A stretch of DNA of 64,000 nucleotides from Puffinus mauretanicus (Eukaryota > Chordata > Aves > Procellariiformes > Procellariidae), in assembly GCA_023333565.1 (NCBI GenBank), contig JAJKFH010000962.1, positions 124,001-188,000 on the forward strand, written 5' to 3'. Position numbers and translations under genes: made by a program. Of the stretch, positions 1-24,100 are shown in pieces. The notes below the pieces were generated by a model. The model did no database searches, was not told the DNA's origin, and was given only the letters and a program-made list of their open reading frames with translations. Within the stretch, counting starts at the first letter, position 1, and each line of letters starts with the position of its first letter.

Positions 1-3000
1 ATGCAGTTTGCTGGGTCAAATCCATTCACAAAGCCCCATTCTCCACCACAGACAATGGCCATGACCCACTGCTACCCTGAAGTAAGAAGTAATTGGATAA
101 CTTGTGATGAGAGGGGTCTCAATTATTGCCCCACATTTAAGAATTTGCCTTTATTTTGGAAATTTATGTCTGTTTTTGTCTTAAAGAAAAACACTCAATT
201 TATGCCTTAGATATTTCAATATAAGTAATATGCATGCAGGGGGTGGGTTACAGAATAAATATGCTCCTTTTTAGTATGCTTAAATTCTTAAAACTTGATT
301 TCTGTTATCTAAAACACGTCAGTCTTACTAGAATCCTGTTGATATGAATGAATGATTTTTTTTTTTGTTCCTTTTACCATGGAAGAAAATTTTGAGGAGT
401 TAAAGCCTTTTTGGTCTTAAAAAAAATGTGACTCTCAGTATTTTACTAGTTGGAGAGGAATTAGCTTATTCTGGAAAGCACACAATTTCTACAAGCACTT
501 TTAAGGAGGGGGTAATGCTAATAAAAGACAACAGGCAAAAGTTATTACAGGTTCTGACTTGCACTGTGGTGCACCGCCACTGACTTCGTTTTATAATTTT
601 TTTCAAGCACTGAGGGTGGTTGCCAGTACTGCAGCAAGAAGAAAATATCCAAAATAAAAATGAAGTAAAAAAAAAAAAAATCCAAACCCTGAACCCTGTT
701 GTTCTCATCCAGTTCACTCCCAGCCCATCCCAGAAAGGACACATTGTTATCCAAGGTATCTTTGAGATGTTGAGCAAATCGTACTATGCTCAAAGTCAAT
801 AAGATGTTGCTCGTGGTTATGAATTTGTATCTCACAAATTGCCTGTTCGTTATCTCATTGCATACTTCTCAGAAGAGAGAGAAGAGAGCCTCTTACTTCT
901 TTTTCGCTATGCTTGTTTGGTAGTGGGTTCTAAAAATCTCTGTGTTTTTGAGAGTATATTAGCATATGGTACTTCCCTGATAAACTTGAAAAAGTTCAAA
1001 TCCTTCAGAAAACTATGGGGATATTCTGTCTTTGGTAGCTGGCAACAAGTGTTTAATATATCATGGCAAAAATTGGATTGTTTTTCATTTCTTTATGAAT
1101 CATAGCATGGGGTATTGTTCTAGATGTGCTGTATGTTGAACACTGAAAGTCTTCATAATACTTTTCAAATCTGAAAAATGATGAAATAATACATCCACAC
1201 TAGTGTATGTCCTCATGCCCTCACATTTCAATGTGATCTGTATGAGTTTCCAGGAATAAAAGACATTGTAATTGCAGTATTGCTCGTTATGGTTCTCCTT
1301 TTTTTGCTTAAACCTGCATGCATTGTTCATACTTAACCATAGAGGGAGAAATGTAACTTTTAAGGCCTGCAGATTCTTATTTGAAATATAAGTAAATTAG
1401 TGTTGCTTTCTGTTGGTGATCACTCTTAGAAAAACGGAGAATGAACAAGGTGATTTTGTGTTCGGATGGTTAGTCTGTTATGGTTTTTACAAGCAAAACT
1501 GTGTGATTTTACAAACGATAAAGTCCAATCCTTTCTATTTCCAAGCATTTTGTGGACAATTCAGCCTGAGGTTGTTTAAATTCTGTAGCCATCAAGAATC
1601 CTAATGCAGATAAACCTGATCCCAGTTTAAGTACTGTGCTGCAAAGTCCAGCTGTAACTTAGCTAGCCCAAGTGGAACAGAGGAGTAACTCCTTGTCTTT
1701 TTTCCCCTCACTGGGCAGTTGTATTGTTTTACTTCAAGCAAGTGCCAGTAGTTTGAAGATGAGATGAAATGAAACTGGAAATTAAGCTTTGGGCTCTTTT
1801 GTTGTTACTTTTAATGTAGGAAGAAGGTCCAACATTTTTGTCGGATTTTTAAACTGCGGCTGATACTTTTAACATGCTGACGGTGATTGTATAAATTCCA
1901 ATTTTGATGTGAGTATGGTTAGGTGTGGTTTGGTTTTCATCTCCTAATTGGAACACAGGGTGGGGTTATTCTTTCATTTAAGAAAGCTATCCTTGTTAAA
2001 TGGCTAAAAAGAGAAAAAATCTTAAGTACAACCAAAAATCAATTCTCAAAATTTAATCTATTTTCAATTACTGCCTTTTTTTTTCCTGAAGGCATTCTAT
2101 TAATTTGATACTTTTCTCAGAGAGCTAGTGTAGACAGGAATTAATTTCTTGTATAAAAGAATAGAGGCACAGCATTAAAAAAATTCAAATCTTCTTTGTA
2201 ATTTTAAAAAGAAACAAAAAGAAGCATAAATCTACAGAGAAGAAAGAACAGCTTTAAAATTAATGTCTGGAAAGCCTGTGGTGTAGAATGCTGATCTGAA
2301 AAGGATTATATGATGAAAAGGTTGATGAAATACTGCTATTTTTGCATACCCAGACAAATGTGATGGATCAACATTAAAAGGTTGAATTTCATACAAACCA
2401 CGTCAAGTTGCTATTAAATGACATGAAATTATTACTGGTTATTAGGAGATATTAGATGTCTGTGATAAAGTCTGGTTCTAGAAGTCTTCTCTGACATACA
2501 TTCAGTCCTTGTCAATGCTGGTTGTCTCTGAAGATTGAAGGGTCTTCATTACATCATTTAAGAATTAAGTCTCCTATAGCCTGCTTATGAATTGTACCAA
2601 CTGAAAGAGCACTACTGCTAAACACATGCAGCGGGAGGCAAGATTCCTTAGCAGCTGTTTTAGGACAGTTAGCTACTCTATTATGCATTCAAACCACTGC
2701 AGATATGTTCATTGGCGGTTGTAGTTGCACCTGAAGAAACATGAACTGCAAGGTTGCAGTTCTAGGTATTTTGTTTGAAAATGTTCAAAACAGGGTTGAG
2801 ATCAGAAAATTCCTCCCTCCTTCAGTCAGACAATTTTCATATAGTATATTTTAGCAGTGTTCTCCTTGTAGCCATTGCTTTTTTTACATGCTAACCCAGA
2901 GATAAGAGTAGGAGATTGTTACTGTCACTACTGAGGCTTGAACTGACTATTCTGAGAAAGTATGTATTGATCTTTTGAGGTGAAACCTTTCTGTTTGTAG

Positions 3001-6000
3001 TTCCTAGTCTACACAATTCATGTCAGCCCTCCTGTGCAATGGTCTGACTCAGAAAAGGTGCTAAAGGTAATGAGGGGAATATGCTCAGCACTTGTTGACT
3101 GTCCAAAAGCAGCAAGTAAGTTAAAACATGAATAACATGAGCCTTAAGCATCGATAGCCCATCTTCTCTAGAATTTAGTAATAGAAGCAGCTGGGAGAGA
3201 GACTGAGGCCAAGATTCCACTCCCCCCTCTATACATCTTGGCAGTATTGATACGTAAGTGAAGACAAAGTGTTTGAGGGAGTGGCCTTTTATGTAGCCAG
3301 GAAGACTGTGCAGGAATTTCTTTTGGACACTAAGTTTGTGTGAAAGTGGTTATTGGGAAAGTTGTATGTGGTAAGTGAAGGGGTGAAGTAGATCCAGGTA
3401 ACTGGCATTATGTGTGGGAATGAAGAGAAGGTGAGAATCTGTGTATTTCTTATTCTGCTGCTAACCTTGGCACCACAATTTGGTATTTCAAGAAGAATGC
3501 ATGAGCAGAAATGAAGGCAAGCAGATGTAGTGAGTGCTATTAGTGGTAGGCAGATAAGGATCAAGAGTGTTATTGCAAGGAACATGCAGAGAGGGAGAGA
3601 GAACTCTAGAGTGGATGTTTTGAAGGCTGTTCAGGGAAACTGAGTTAACTTTGTGTGATACTGACAATTCATGTGTTGGTTTCAGAGTGCACCGAGCAAG
3701 CAGTGACACAGGAAGCCTTTCAGGTGTTAGTGTGAGAAACACTTGCCTTCCAAAGATGCAGTTAAAGCACTTATGTATCTCTGCCACAGTGTGTATTTCT
3801 AAAAAGAAGTAACACTTAATGGGATGTAGTTGTTATTAGCATGTTGATCTATTCTAGCAGGGCTGATGCAGGACAATGGAGGAATCATTACATATCAATT
3901 CCTTGCCATTTACTTCTGGTTTTGTACTGAGTGGTCAACCCAGAAATGACAGTGTGACACAGTACAAATTAGCGGACTGATGATGGTACTTAAGGAGAGA
4001 AAACGTAGGAGTTGAAGGTACAAGCGCGCAACCTGAGATACAGTTGTGGAAAATGAGCATCCCAGAATGACGTGTTGTAAGAGAGAGAAGCTTCTTCAGG
4101 ATTGGATATGCAAAGAAATAAAGCATACAGGTTGGGAATGTTGAACTGGGGAGGTATCACAGCACACCTACCAGTCCAGATCCTCGGCACCAAGGAACTG
4201 CTGCTCTGAAAATTTCCACAACACCTTAGCCTCATGGCTTTAACTATAGCAATGTAATTGTGTAACTAGCTACAGAGAGAAATGCTGTATAATTCCTCGT
4301 GTAGGCTCTTTTTCCTAAGTAAGACCTTTCCCTAAAGACCTGATCTTTTATTCATTAGATATATGAAACCTGTGTCAATATTGACCTATTTTAAACATGG
4401 CTCTTGATGAGTCACTGGTGTTCCAGCTTTGGGAAAAGTTACTCTTTCCAAATACTAATCGACATTTCATTAAGTTAGACTATGACACAGTTGCTTGTGG
4501 AAAGCTGTAAGGAGCAAAAAATTATAACCAGAGTTACAGAAATAATAGTCTTAGTGCAGGTTGGGACTCTTAGGATAACTTAGTTTATTGTTTCACTTCA
4601 TATATGCTTCATTATTTCATTTTGTTTTTCACAGTGGAAGCCCAAAACAACAGTTAAAGGAATCTACCCTTCATTCTCCATAAGTTTTCTCTGCTCTTAT
4701 GGTACTTAATCATACCACTTACCCTTTCTTACGGTAATGTTAGAATATACCAGCTTCTCTTGCATTGCTGCTACAGAGGATGGCTTCCCACAAATGTAAG
4801 GAAGCTTGGAAGAAGCTCCACAACTCGTACAAGAAAAGATCTGGAGGGTGAGAGTAGCTATCTTATGGAAAAGATGACACTTTTACATTAGCAGTAGGCT
4901 GGCATGTTGAAATCTTGCCAGAGTAGTCATTACAGGTGTGCACTAAAATCCCGATGACTTGTATCCCATTTCAGTTTTGCAATTAATTCATGGCCAGGCA
5001 GTGTCTGGTGGTGTTTGCTAGACAGCAAGGTTCAAATTAAGACATGACACATGAGCTGTGAAGTAGAGAGCAACACTGATGAAAGCTTGCAAGCTTAAGG
5101 CACACACACTGGACTAGGAAGTAAAGTAAATGATACCAGTGTTACCTGATCTCATAAACTAATGCTGAGGTTTTATGTCAGCTCTGTATGAAAAATACTT
5201 TAATTGTGAACGGACACAGCTTCAGTATGACTTTTTTGGTCATTTTCCAGAGTTAGTTTCACTCTCCTGGTTTCATAATATGCAGAGCTGTAATTTATTT
5301 CACTTCCTGATTGCAACAGGAGTGATTTAGCAGTGTGTTGGAAACTATTTTATTTTGCTTGTCTCCAGCTTGTCTCCTAACAGTAGGTTAATGCTGTACA
5401 GTAATAAAAGTTAGCATTGGCAAGTTATTCTGATTGTTGCGTATGTGAAATGAATATAAAACAAATGAGTCTACCTAGGGAAGCCTGATAATATGCTTTT
5501 TCTTTCAAGTTTTCCATGTGTTTCCAGCTGAAAGATGGCAATGCATAGAAAAGACAGATAAATATAAAGTGCATTGGATGATTCCTGTATATCCAAATGG
5601 GCATTTAACACTCTAAAAACAACTAAACTCCAAGTGTCCTTGTTTCTTTCTTCACATAAGTGGTGAAAATTAGGTTTCTAAAAATTACGTTGTCTCAGCC
5701 TACCAGTAATCATGTATCGTGTAATAGCTAAAATTCTTGATAATGCAGAGTCATTATACTTTTTATAAACTGTCCTTAGAATATGTCTAATTCAGCAATG
5801 ACCTATTCCTAGGCAAGTTACTTGGTAAAGATTCCCAGGTAAAGTAACCGACTGACTGATGTCTTAAAAAAAAAAGAATCTGTAGATCATAACAGAGTCA
5901 TTTAAGACTTGTTTGCTTCTGCAAAAGACCAATGTTTTGCAGTCCTCTGCAGCAAGCTCAGTGTTTGGTAAAATGCATCTGTTCCCTCTTTTTTTACCAT

Positions 6001-6166
6001 TTTTTCCCCCCAGCAATGACTAATCTGTTGCTTCAGGAATTTATTGTGTATATGAATAGATGTGTATACATATTGTTTGTAACTATGTTTAGAATGTGTG
6101 TGTGTGTGTGTGTATATTTTTTTATATATATATATGTATATGTATATATTTCTTTTTACATTTTAG
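1..6166 (+). other. RNF170 upstream intron / non-coding leader region
   Basis: No recognisable exon is visible. The stretch is AT-rich with no CpG island, so the RNF170 promoter and the exon giving its N-terminus are probably left of the window. The acceptor at its right end joins to coding exon 6167-6309. Open frames here are short and match no family I know. A TG/TA microsatellite occupies 6095-6150. The intron assignment is inferred from the acceptor and from the missing N-terminus. Confidence 0.6.
6095..6150. repeat. (TG)n/(TA)n microsatellite
   Basis: Nine TG units starting at 6095 are followed by a run of TA/TG dinucleotides up to about 6150. The repeat ends about 16 bases before the RNF170 splice acceptor AG at 6165-6166, so it lies where the branch point and polypyrimidine tract should be. 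Confidence 0.95.
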
Positions 6167-17804
<11,638 letters not shown>

Positions 17805-18261
17805 AATGGATGAAAATGACCCAAAGGCAGAGGTGGTCGTGGAATGTTTTAAAAAGAGAACTATAACATAAGTATGATATAGTAAGGCGCCTATGTACAG
17901 TTTCAGTAGTTAAAATTTCATAGCTGGTCATCTTATACAAATAGGACGGGTTAGTATGTGGTGATGCTTAACTGGAATCTTTGATTTGTGCGTTACATAC
18001 ACTTCATAAGGATGAGGTTAGTTTTATAATGTGATAAACTACCTTCATCTATTTCCACCTGATGAGCAACTGTATGTAATGAAAGCAGACAACACCTTTT
18101 TTTGGTGTGTGGTTTGTGAAAAAGGAGTTCTAGTAAAGGACTTCTAACAAAAAATCCGTTTGGGTACTTGAGACATGTATAAGGAAATTCAGAAATTCTT
18201 CACAGTACAGTTATCACGGCTAAATTTTTTAATGTCCCTGTTGTGGGCTAGAGTTTTTTAA

Positions 18262-18267
18262 AATAAA
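18262..18267 (+). terminator. Candidate proximal polyadenylation signal of RNF170
   Basis: AATAAA 457 bases after the RNF170 stop, followed by a GT-rich stretch (GCTTTGTGTGTCTCTGTGG) typical of a downstream element. No transcript evidence is available here. Confidence 0.55.
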
Positions 18268-20609
18268 AGTAGCTTTGTGTGTCTCTGTGGAAGAAGAAAC
18301 CCAAGGACCGCATTACAATTATGACCCTGCAGTTTGCTGTTGTCCAGATGCTTCACAAAATCAAGGAGAACACCTCAGTATTGCTTGAACTGCACTATGT
18401 ACGGTTGCATGCAATTCGTACAGTTTTATTTTTATATTTGGGAATATACACACAGTTTCTGATCTAGATAGGAAAACCAATATTATGCACGCCAGGCTGG
18501 TTAGTGCTCTATTTTTAAATGGGAGCATGGTTTTTCTCTTCAGGCTTGTTTATTTGGTAGGTATGTATCTTGGAAGCAGGGGTTTTATGCTGCTTTGGGT
18601 CAATGCAATGTATGTGAACTGAGAGTTTGCATTCCTTTAGTTGCATTAAAGCATTTAGCCAATGGAGAGAACCCTCAAATTTTAGATCGTGGTCGAAGAA
18701 AAGAAGTCAGAACTGGATGTTTACACTACAGAATTTTACCTGAATGTACATTCTGCAATACAAGTATTTGCTTAGATATTGGGGTGTTTGATTTTCAGTT
18801 GGGGTTTTTTTGTTTGGTTGGTTGGTTGATGTGGGTGTGGGTAGAGGGGGTTCTGAATTACCTTGAAAAAGATCTGTGATGAAGGACCACAAAAAAAATC
18901 CTGGAAATGTTTTCAAAAATACCAGGGTATTAATTATCCTTAAAGTTGATTTTTCTTTTTCATGTTAAATTTGAATATAGGCTATCATAGCTACAGAAGT
19001 AATTTGAAAATATTTTCATTTTAAGAAATGAATGCCACTAGAAAGGTCAAGGATATTCTAGATCTATGTATTTTTAGCTAGAGGAATGATAATTGCCATT
19101 TTATTTTAACTTCCTGAGTACTTGAAAGACAGTGATTAGACAGGTGATTCTTTGCGTGTTTACATATATGGGATTAGACTTATAATGAAAGGGACCTTTT
19201 CACGATGTCTGTGTTTTGCCCATGCGGGTGACTTTCCACACCTTCTAGCACCTAGGCATGTGCAGGAAGGTGACAGAGCTGGCACCTGACGTGTCAGTGG
19301 TTGGGGTTGGAGATTGTCCTTCAGTTTCTGTGTGATACAGATAAATGACATTCATTTAAAAGTAAATTCACTGATTCTTCATTTGAAAATTTGCTTTTGA
19401 AAATCTGAAGACATTTTACAAATTAACTGGAAAGCTAAATTTTCCCTTGTTGCTGTTTGTTATAGATGGGAAAGAGGAGAAACAGGAAGTGAAACAAGGG
19501 TGGGAGGAGGAGAGCAAGACAGAAAATGACATTTTTGGAAGCAAATGCTATTGGTTTTGGCAAACTAACTGTTCTTGAGCATCTTTGTTGAGCTTTTCTC
19601 TTTGATGTAGGTGATGGTTTAGTGGCTACCTCAGTTAAAAGTCATTAAGGTATTATTGAGTAAGCGTGGGATATTCATAATCTGTTAGGTACATTTACAA
19701 AGCAAGATAGTAGTCTAGGATTTTAGGTAAGACAGGATTTTGCAGTTTTGCTGTAAGCATTGTTTTGGTTTTGGTTTTTTCCCCAAGAGATCCAGCTGGG
19801 AGCAAACTCCAAAAAAGTATTTTTAATTGAGTAAATTTAACACCCCCTTTTCTCCTGGAGTTTAACTTGTGGGTCTGTTTAGAGAAGTGTGTGAACTGCT
19901 GTTGTAGAACAACTGGAGTCTGTTCATAGAATCTGTTGATCTATACCTCCTCCATATGTTTGTGTTTATACTTTTCCCATGACTCTCTAAATCCAGAGTG
20001 GATATAGATGTACGTGAAGCTGCTTACGGGTTTGTTTTCATTGAGCTCCCCAATTCCACATGCTACTGTGAAGTTCATGCAGAAATATCCAAGGGGTCTG
20101 CTTCTGAAGAACAGACCTTCTTGTGTACCTGAAATCATGTACAAGACACATCTGAGTAGCTATATAAAGTTTACCTATGTTCTGTTTCTTCCTTCACTAC
20201 ATTTCTGCTAGCCAAAAAGGTTTCACTCAGACGCTTCTGCTTCCTTTTGAATATTGAGTAACATTGTAAGCTTAAATTCAACACATTAAATGCTTGGCAG
20301 AATTAGGACCATTCTTCCTTTTCACCAATACGCGTGCTTGCTTGTGGAGACTTTTTTTTGGTCCTGCAAGCCACTGATGAACAGTATTATGACTTGCCCA
20401 GGCCTTTTTGTGAACAGCTGTAATGTGAAGATGCATCTGTTCTGCAGTGTCTGGCTGCTGCTCCTTTACACAAATCTGAACTAGGTGTTAGTTAGCTGTC
20501 TTGGATACTTAGCTTGAGCTTAAGTTAAGCTCTAGAGTTCCCAAGAAGCTGGAGATTAATTCATATGCAGTATTCCTGAACTGTGTGCTGCCAAGTTGTT
20601 CTAGCAGCA

Positions 20610-21089
20610 ATGTTAAAGGTAAGTACTAGAGCTGAGCAGTGGCTTCAGAATGTGAAGGAAATACGTGATGCTGTGTGGAGAGCAACTGCAAACGTCCCTG
20701 TAGTTTTGTATCCTGGAATGGGGCAGCCAAAGGGGGAAAAGCAAAAAAGGAAAACTTTAGCAGCAAAGAATAGTAACAGGGAAAGAATACAGTTCTTAAA
20801 AGATTCTTATGGCTTCACCAAAAACTGTGTGAAATATTTGATTGTTCCAGCAATATTAACAAAGGGGAAAACTAAAGTTGTACTTAATAGCTCTTACAGA
20901 AGAACTTGTAGCATCTTGAGGCCTAATGATCATCCTTATAACAAGTGCTGTATAGAGCGATCTGTTTCTGTGTTGTTTGTGTCTCACACCATTGATGTCT
21001 GTAAGGATGAGGCAGAACGGTGTGATTTGGGGATACAATTTTGCCATAGGTTTCATAGAACTGTAGCAGTGAACTCTGTGTTACACTAG
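20610..21089 (+). other. Unexplained 159-codon open frame
   Basis: ATG at 20610 opens a frame that runs to TAG at 21087. The product is basic in its first half and resembles no family I know. A consensus-like donor (AAAGGTAAGT) lies right after the ATG, and AATAAA follows the stop by about 50 bases. In AT-rich DNA of this size one such frame is expected by chance, so I do not call it a gene. Confidence 0.2.
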
Positions 21090-21138
21090 ATTTTTAAGAC
21101 AAAAGGATTTAAACCTACTTGTTGTTACTTTTAATGAT

Positions 21139-21144
21139 AATAAA
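21139..21144 (+). terminator. Candidate distal polyadenylation signal
   Basis: AATAAA in the context ATGATAATAAATTGC, about 3.3 kb after the RNF170 stop. It could end a long RNF170 3' UTR isoform or be incidental. Confidence 0.35.
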
Positions 21145-24100
21145 TTGCTATTAAAGTAGGAGATTCTCTTGATTTATTTTATTGACTTTCTGGGTGGGAA
21201 ATTGTTTTATTCCCCCTTTTCCCCCTTCCCTGGGCTAAAGTTGGCGGTAGCTCTTCTGCATTCGTGATCAATTTTTGTCTTGGTGTCTGTGGACAGGATG
21301 TTCAGAGATAACTCGGTGGGTTTCATCTTTATTATTGCCCTTATAAGAATTACAAAATTTCTAAGGTCTTAGTCCCAAAAGTATGTTGTACATTAGATGT
21401 CTTTTCCCTGAGCCGTCCGACCAGTACTTCAGATCCATGGGCACTAAGCTTTCAGGATGATAAACCAGTACAGATGATTAATTAACACCTTCACATATCA
21501 GTCCTCCAAGCGAAGAAAAGCGTAAAGCAGGTGGATGAGTATCCAGTTAGTGAAGTAAATCGAAGGAAACAGCAAATAGTCTCTGTAGGTTTACAGGAAG
21601 GATGAAGGTTGGGGTGGGGCAGGGAAGAACTGGGTGTGACTGGCCTGTGCTGCAATCCTCTGCTTTTTCCAATTCATGACATGAGGGACCCCTGGGCGTC
21701 AGGAAGACATGATCCATTCTGCCAAGAAATTTCCAACAAGTCTTAGCTGGGAAGTCCAGGGCCAAGTCGGGCCAAGTCTTCTGGACTCGGAGATGAACTT
21801 TTTAGCTTGCTTTGGTAAACAGTTCCAGTGTTTATGGAAAAACATGTAATTATGTATTTGGTAAGAAGCTGTTAAATCAGGTTGAAAGTTTGATGGGTAC
21901 ACACTTGTCCTTCCATCTGATGCCTCTGTGCTTGCTGCGGGAAGCTCAGCTAAACACTCAAGAGTTCCTCAGCCAAGGCTGCTGGAGTAGATGGCTGGTT
22001 TAGAAGGTCTGTCATACAGTTGCAGTTGTAGGTAGGTTTTTTGCTTCCAACTGCCAACCAAACAGGCAACTGCCTGATAGTCACCAATACTGGAAGCCAT
22101 GCGGGCATTCGTTCCAAGGAGCCATAGCAGTCAGTCTCATTATCCCTGTTTCTTTGAGATGTAGCGTCCTAGTGGGTTGCCTTCTCCCCTGTTGTGGGCA
22201 CTGGGGTTTTGACCTGGGCAAGAAGCTGCTAAGTTTCATTCCATCTATGATTCCCTCAGCTCAGGGACCTGCAGATGTTTAAGGCAGAGATAGGGCTGCA
22301 GGAGCTGTTCCCATGTGGACAGCACATCATTAGGCACTGTGGTAAGTAGAGGTGCTTTCTGTAAACTGGGGATTTTGTTCATTCAGGGAGTGAAAAGTCA
22401 ATCCAAGTAATAAAATAAGTAATTAATACTGCAAAATGAGGCAAGCAGGAGATTAGAGTTGACTTTCCTATACTGCAACTTGGATTCAGTCTCTTTGTAT
22501 GCCCCTGCTCTGTATCACATTGCCTTGCGCAAGATGTTTGTCACTTCAGCATCCACGTGAAAGTCTATCACAGATACATTTCATTCGTGCCTAGGTAATC
22601 TCAGATCTTGCCATGGGTACTTCTATTGCAACTTTCAAAGCAAGCGTTGGGGCTGCTCTGTCGAGTGGATTAAATCAAAGGGTGTGGCGCGGTGAGGGGG
22701 GAACAAAAAGGGTCCTCTTAAAGAAAATTCCTAATTGTGTGACCTACTCTTATTGGTACTGTATGTTCCTGTATGAGGACATCTAAATATCTTGTCTCTC
22801 TTCATTTATGCTAATGCCAGGTAAAAGGCACAAGAATGATGAAAACTCTAGAAAATGCATCCAGGAGGAAATGTTGGAGAGACTGTTGTTTTGCGTATAA
22901 GGTAGACTGAGGAAAGACATGAGTCTTTAAATGTGTTAAAAGGGGATGCTGTTCTCTGCATTAGGTATGACTGGAGGAAGTAGTGGTGAGCTTGAATTGC
23001 AGCAAATGAGACTTAGATTGGAAGAAACTTGCTGAAGTGAATCGGGAGAGGATATTATCTGGGGCACTGGTGGAACCTCTGCTGGAAGGCTTCTGAAGGC
23101 AGGCTAACATCTGTGGGGACTGGTTTCTGCACAGCTAGCCCTGCCTGCGGAAGGGGCAGAAGAATGAAAAAGTGGCTGCTTTCAAGGCAACTGGTCTGGG
23201 CCTTAATAGATGCGGGACCAGAGAAGTCCTGGTCTGACCAAGTCTGTCATGCTACTGGTGTTTCTGACACGTGTGCATCAGCCAGCAGACCTGACCAGCT
23301 TACCTTTCCCCAGGAGTTTTGCTAAATAGCAGTGCTTAAAATCCCTGGGGTAACGATATGGCTCCACCTTATTTCGGGACACCTTAATAATTATTTACAA
23401 TAATATTCAATTTTATTACAAAAACTCATTGTTTGTCCCATATTTTCCAAGAAGAGGATTATTTCTCATGATTAACAGATGCTTAATTGGTGGGAGGGAA
23501 GGAGAGGGGAAAGGAACATAATTGATAATATTGAGTCAATTGCTCACTGCTGGCAGGTAACTGATAGGGAACCATGGGTGTATCAGGTGTTACTAATAGC
23601 TTGGCTAGAATATGTTGCATGGAAAGCTGTTCAGCTTCATGCTAGCATATGTTGTGCTTCACAGTTGAGAATCATTTTCTCCCTCCTCCCCCTTTCTGCC
23701 TTCATTCTGGAAACTTACTTCTTCTTTTACCAAGATGGGGAGGCAGCAGAACCTGAAAATAATCCATGCCACCCTTTATACAGGGCAGCGCAAGCACTTC
23801 AGCTTTTTCAAGGAGAGGCCTCCCATCATCCCATGGGACATGTCTTTACTCTCCAAAGCTGAAGGTCACACTTTTGTCTGTCTTGCTTTCTTCACCGTCT
23901 GGTTGCCAGGGGTTGGTGTTGCCTGATGCTGTTGCCTTTGTGCCTGGGCTCTGAGGAGGGTCACGGTATTCACTTTAATGCAGGTTGACTCAAAATAACT
24001 ACTGTAATATACCTCATCAGTGAGCTGGTTTATGTCAGTTTATGGTTTATATTTTCATCCCATCTAGGGTCTTCAGCATCCAACCAAGCAACCTGAAGCT

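Larger units (their letters stand above)
17805..21144 (+). other. RNF170 3' UTR and downstream flank
   Basis: AT-rich sequence after the stop. AATAAA at 18262 would give a UTR of about 0.5 kb and AATAAA at 21139 one of about 3.3 kb. The UTR end is inferred only. A 159-codon ATG frame at 20610-21089 lies just before the second signal. Confidence 0.5.
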
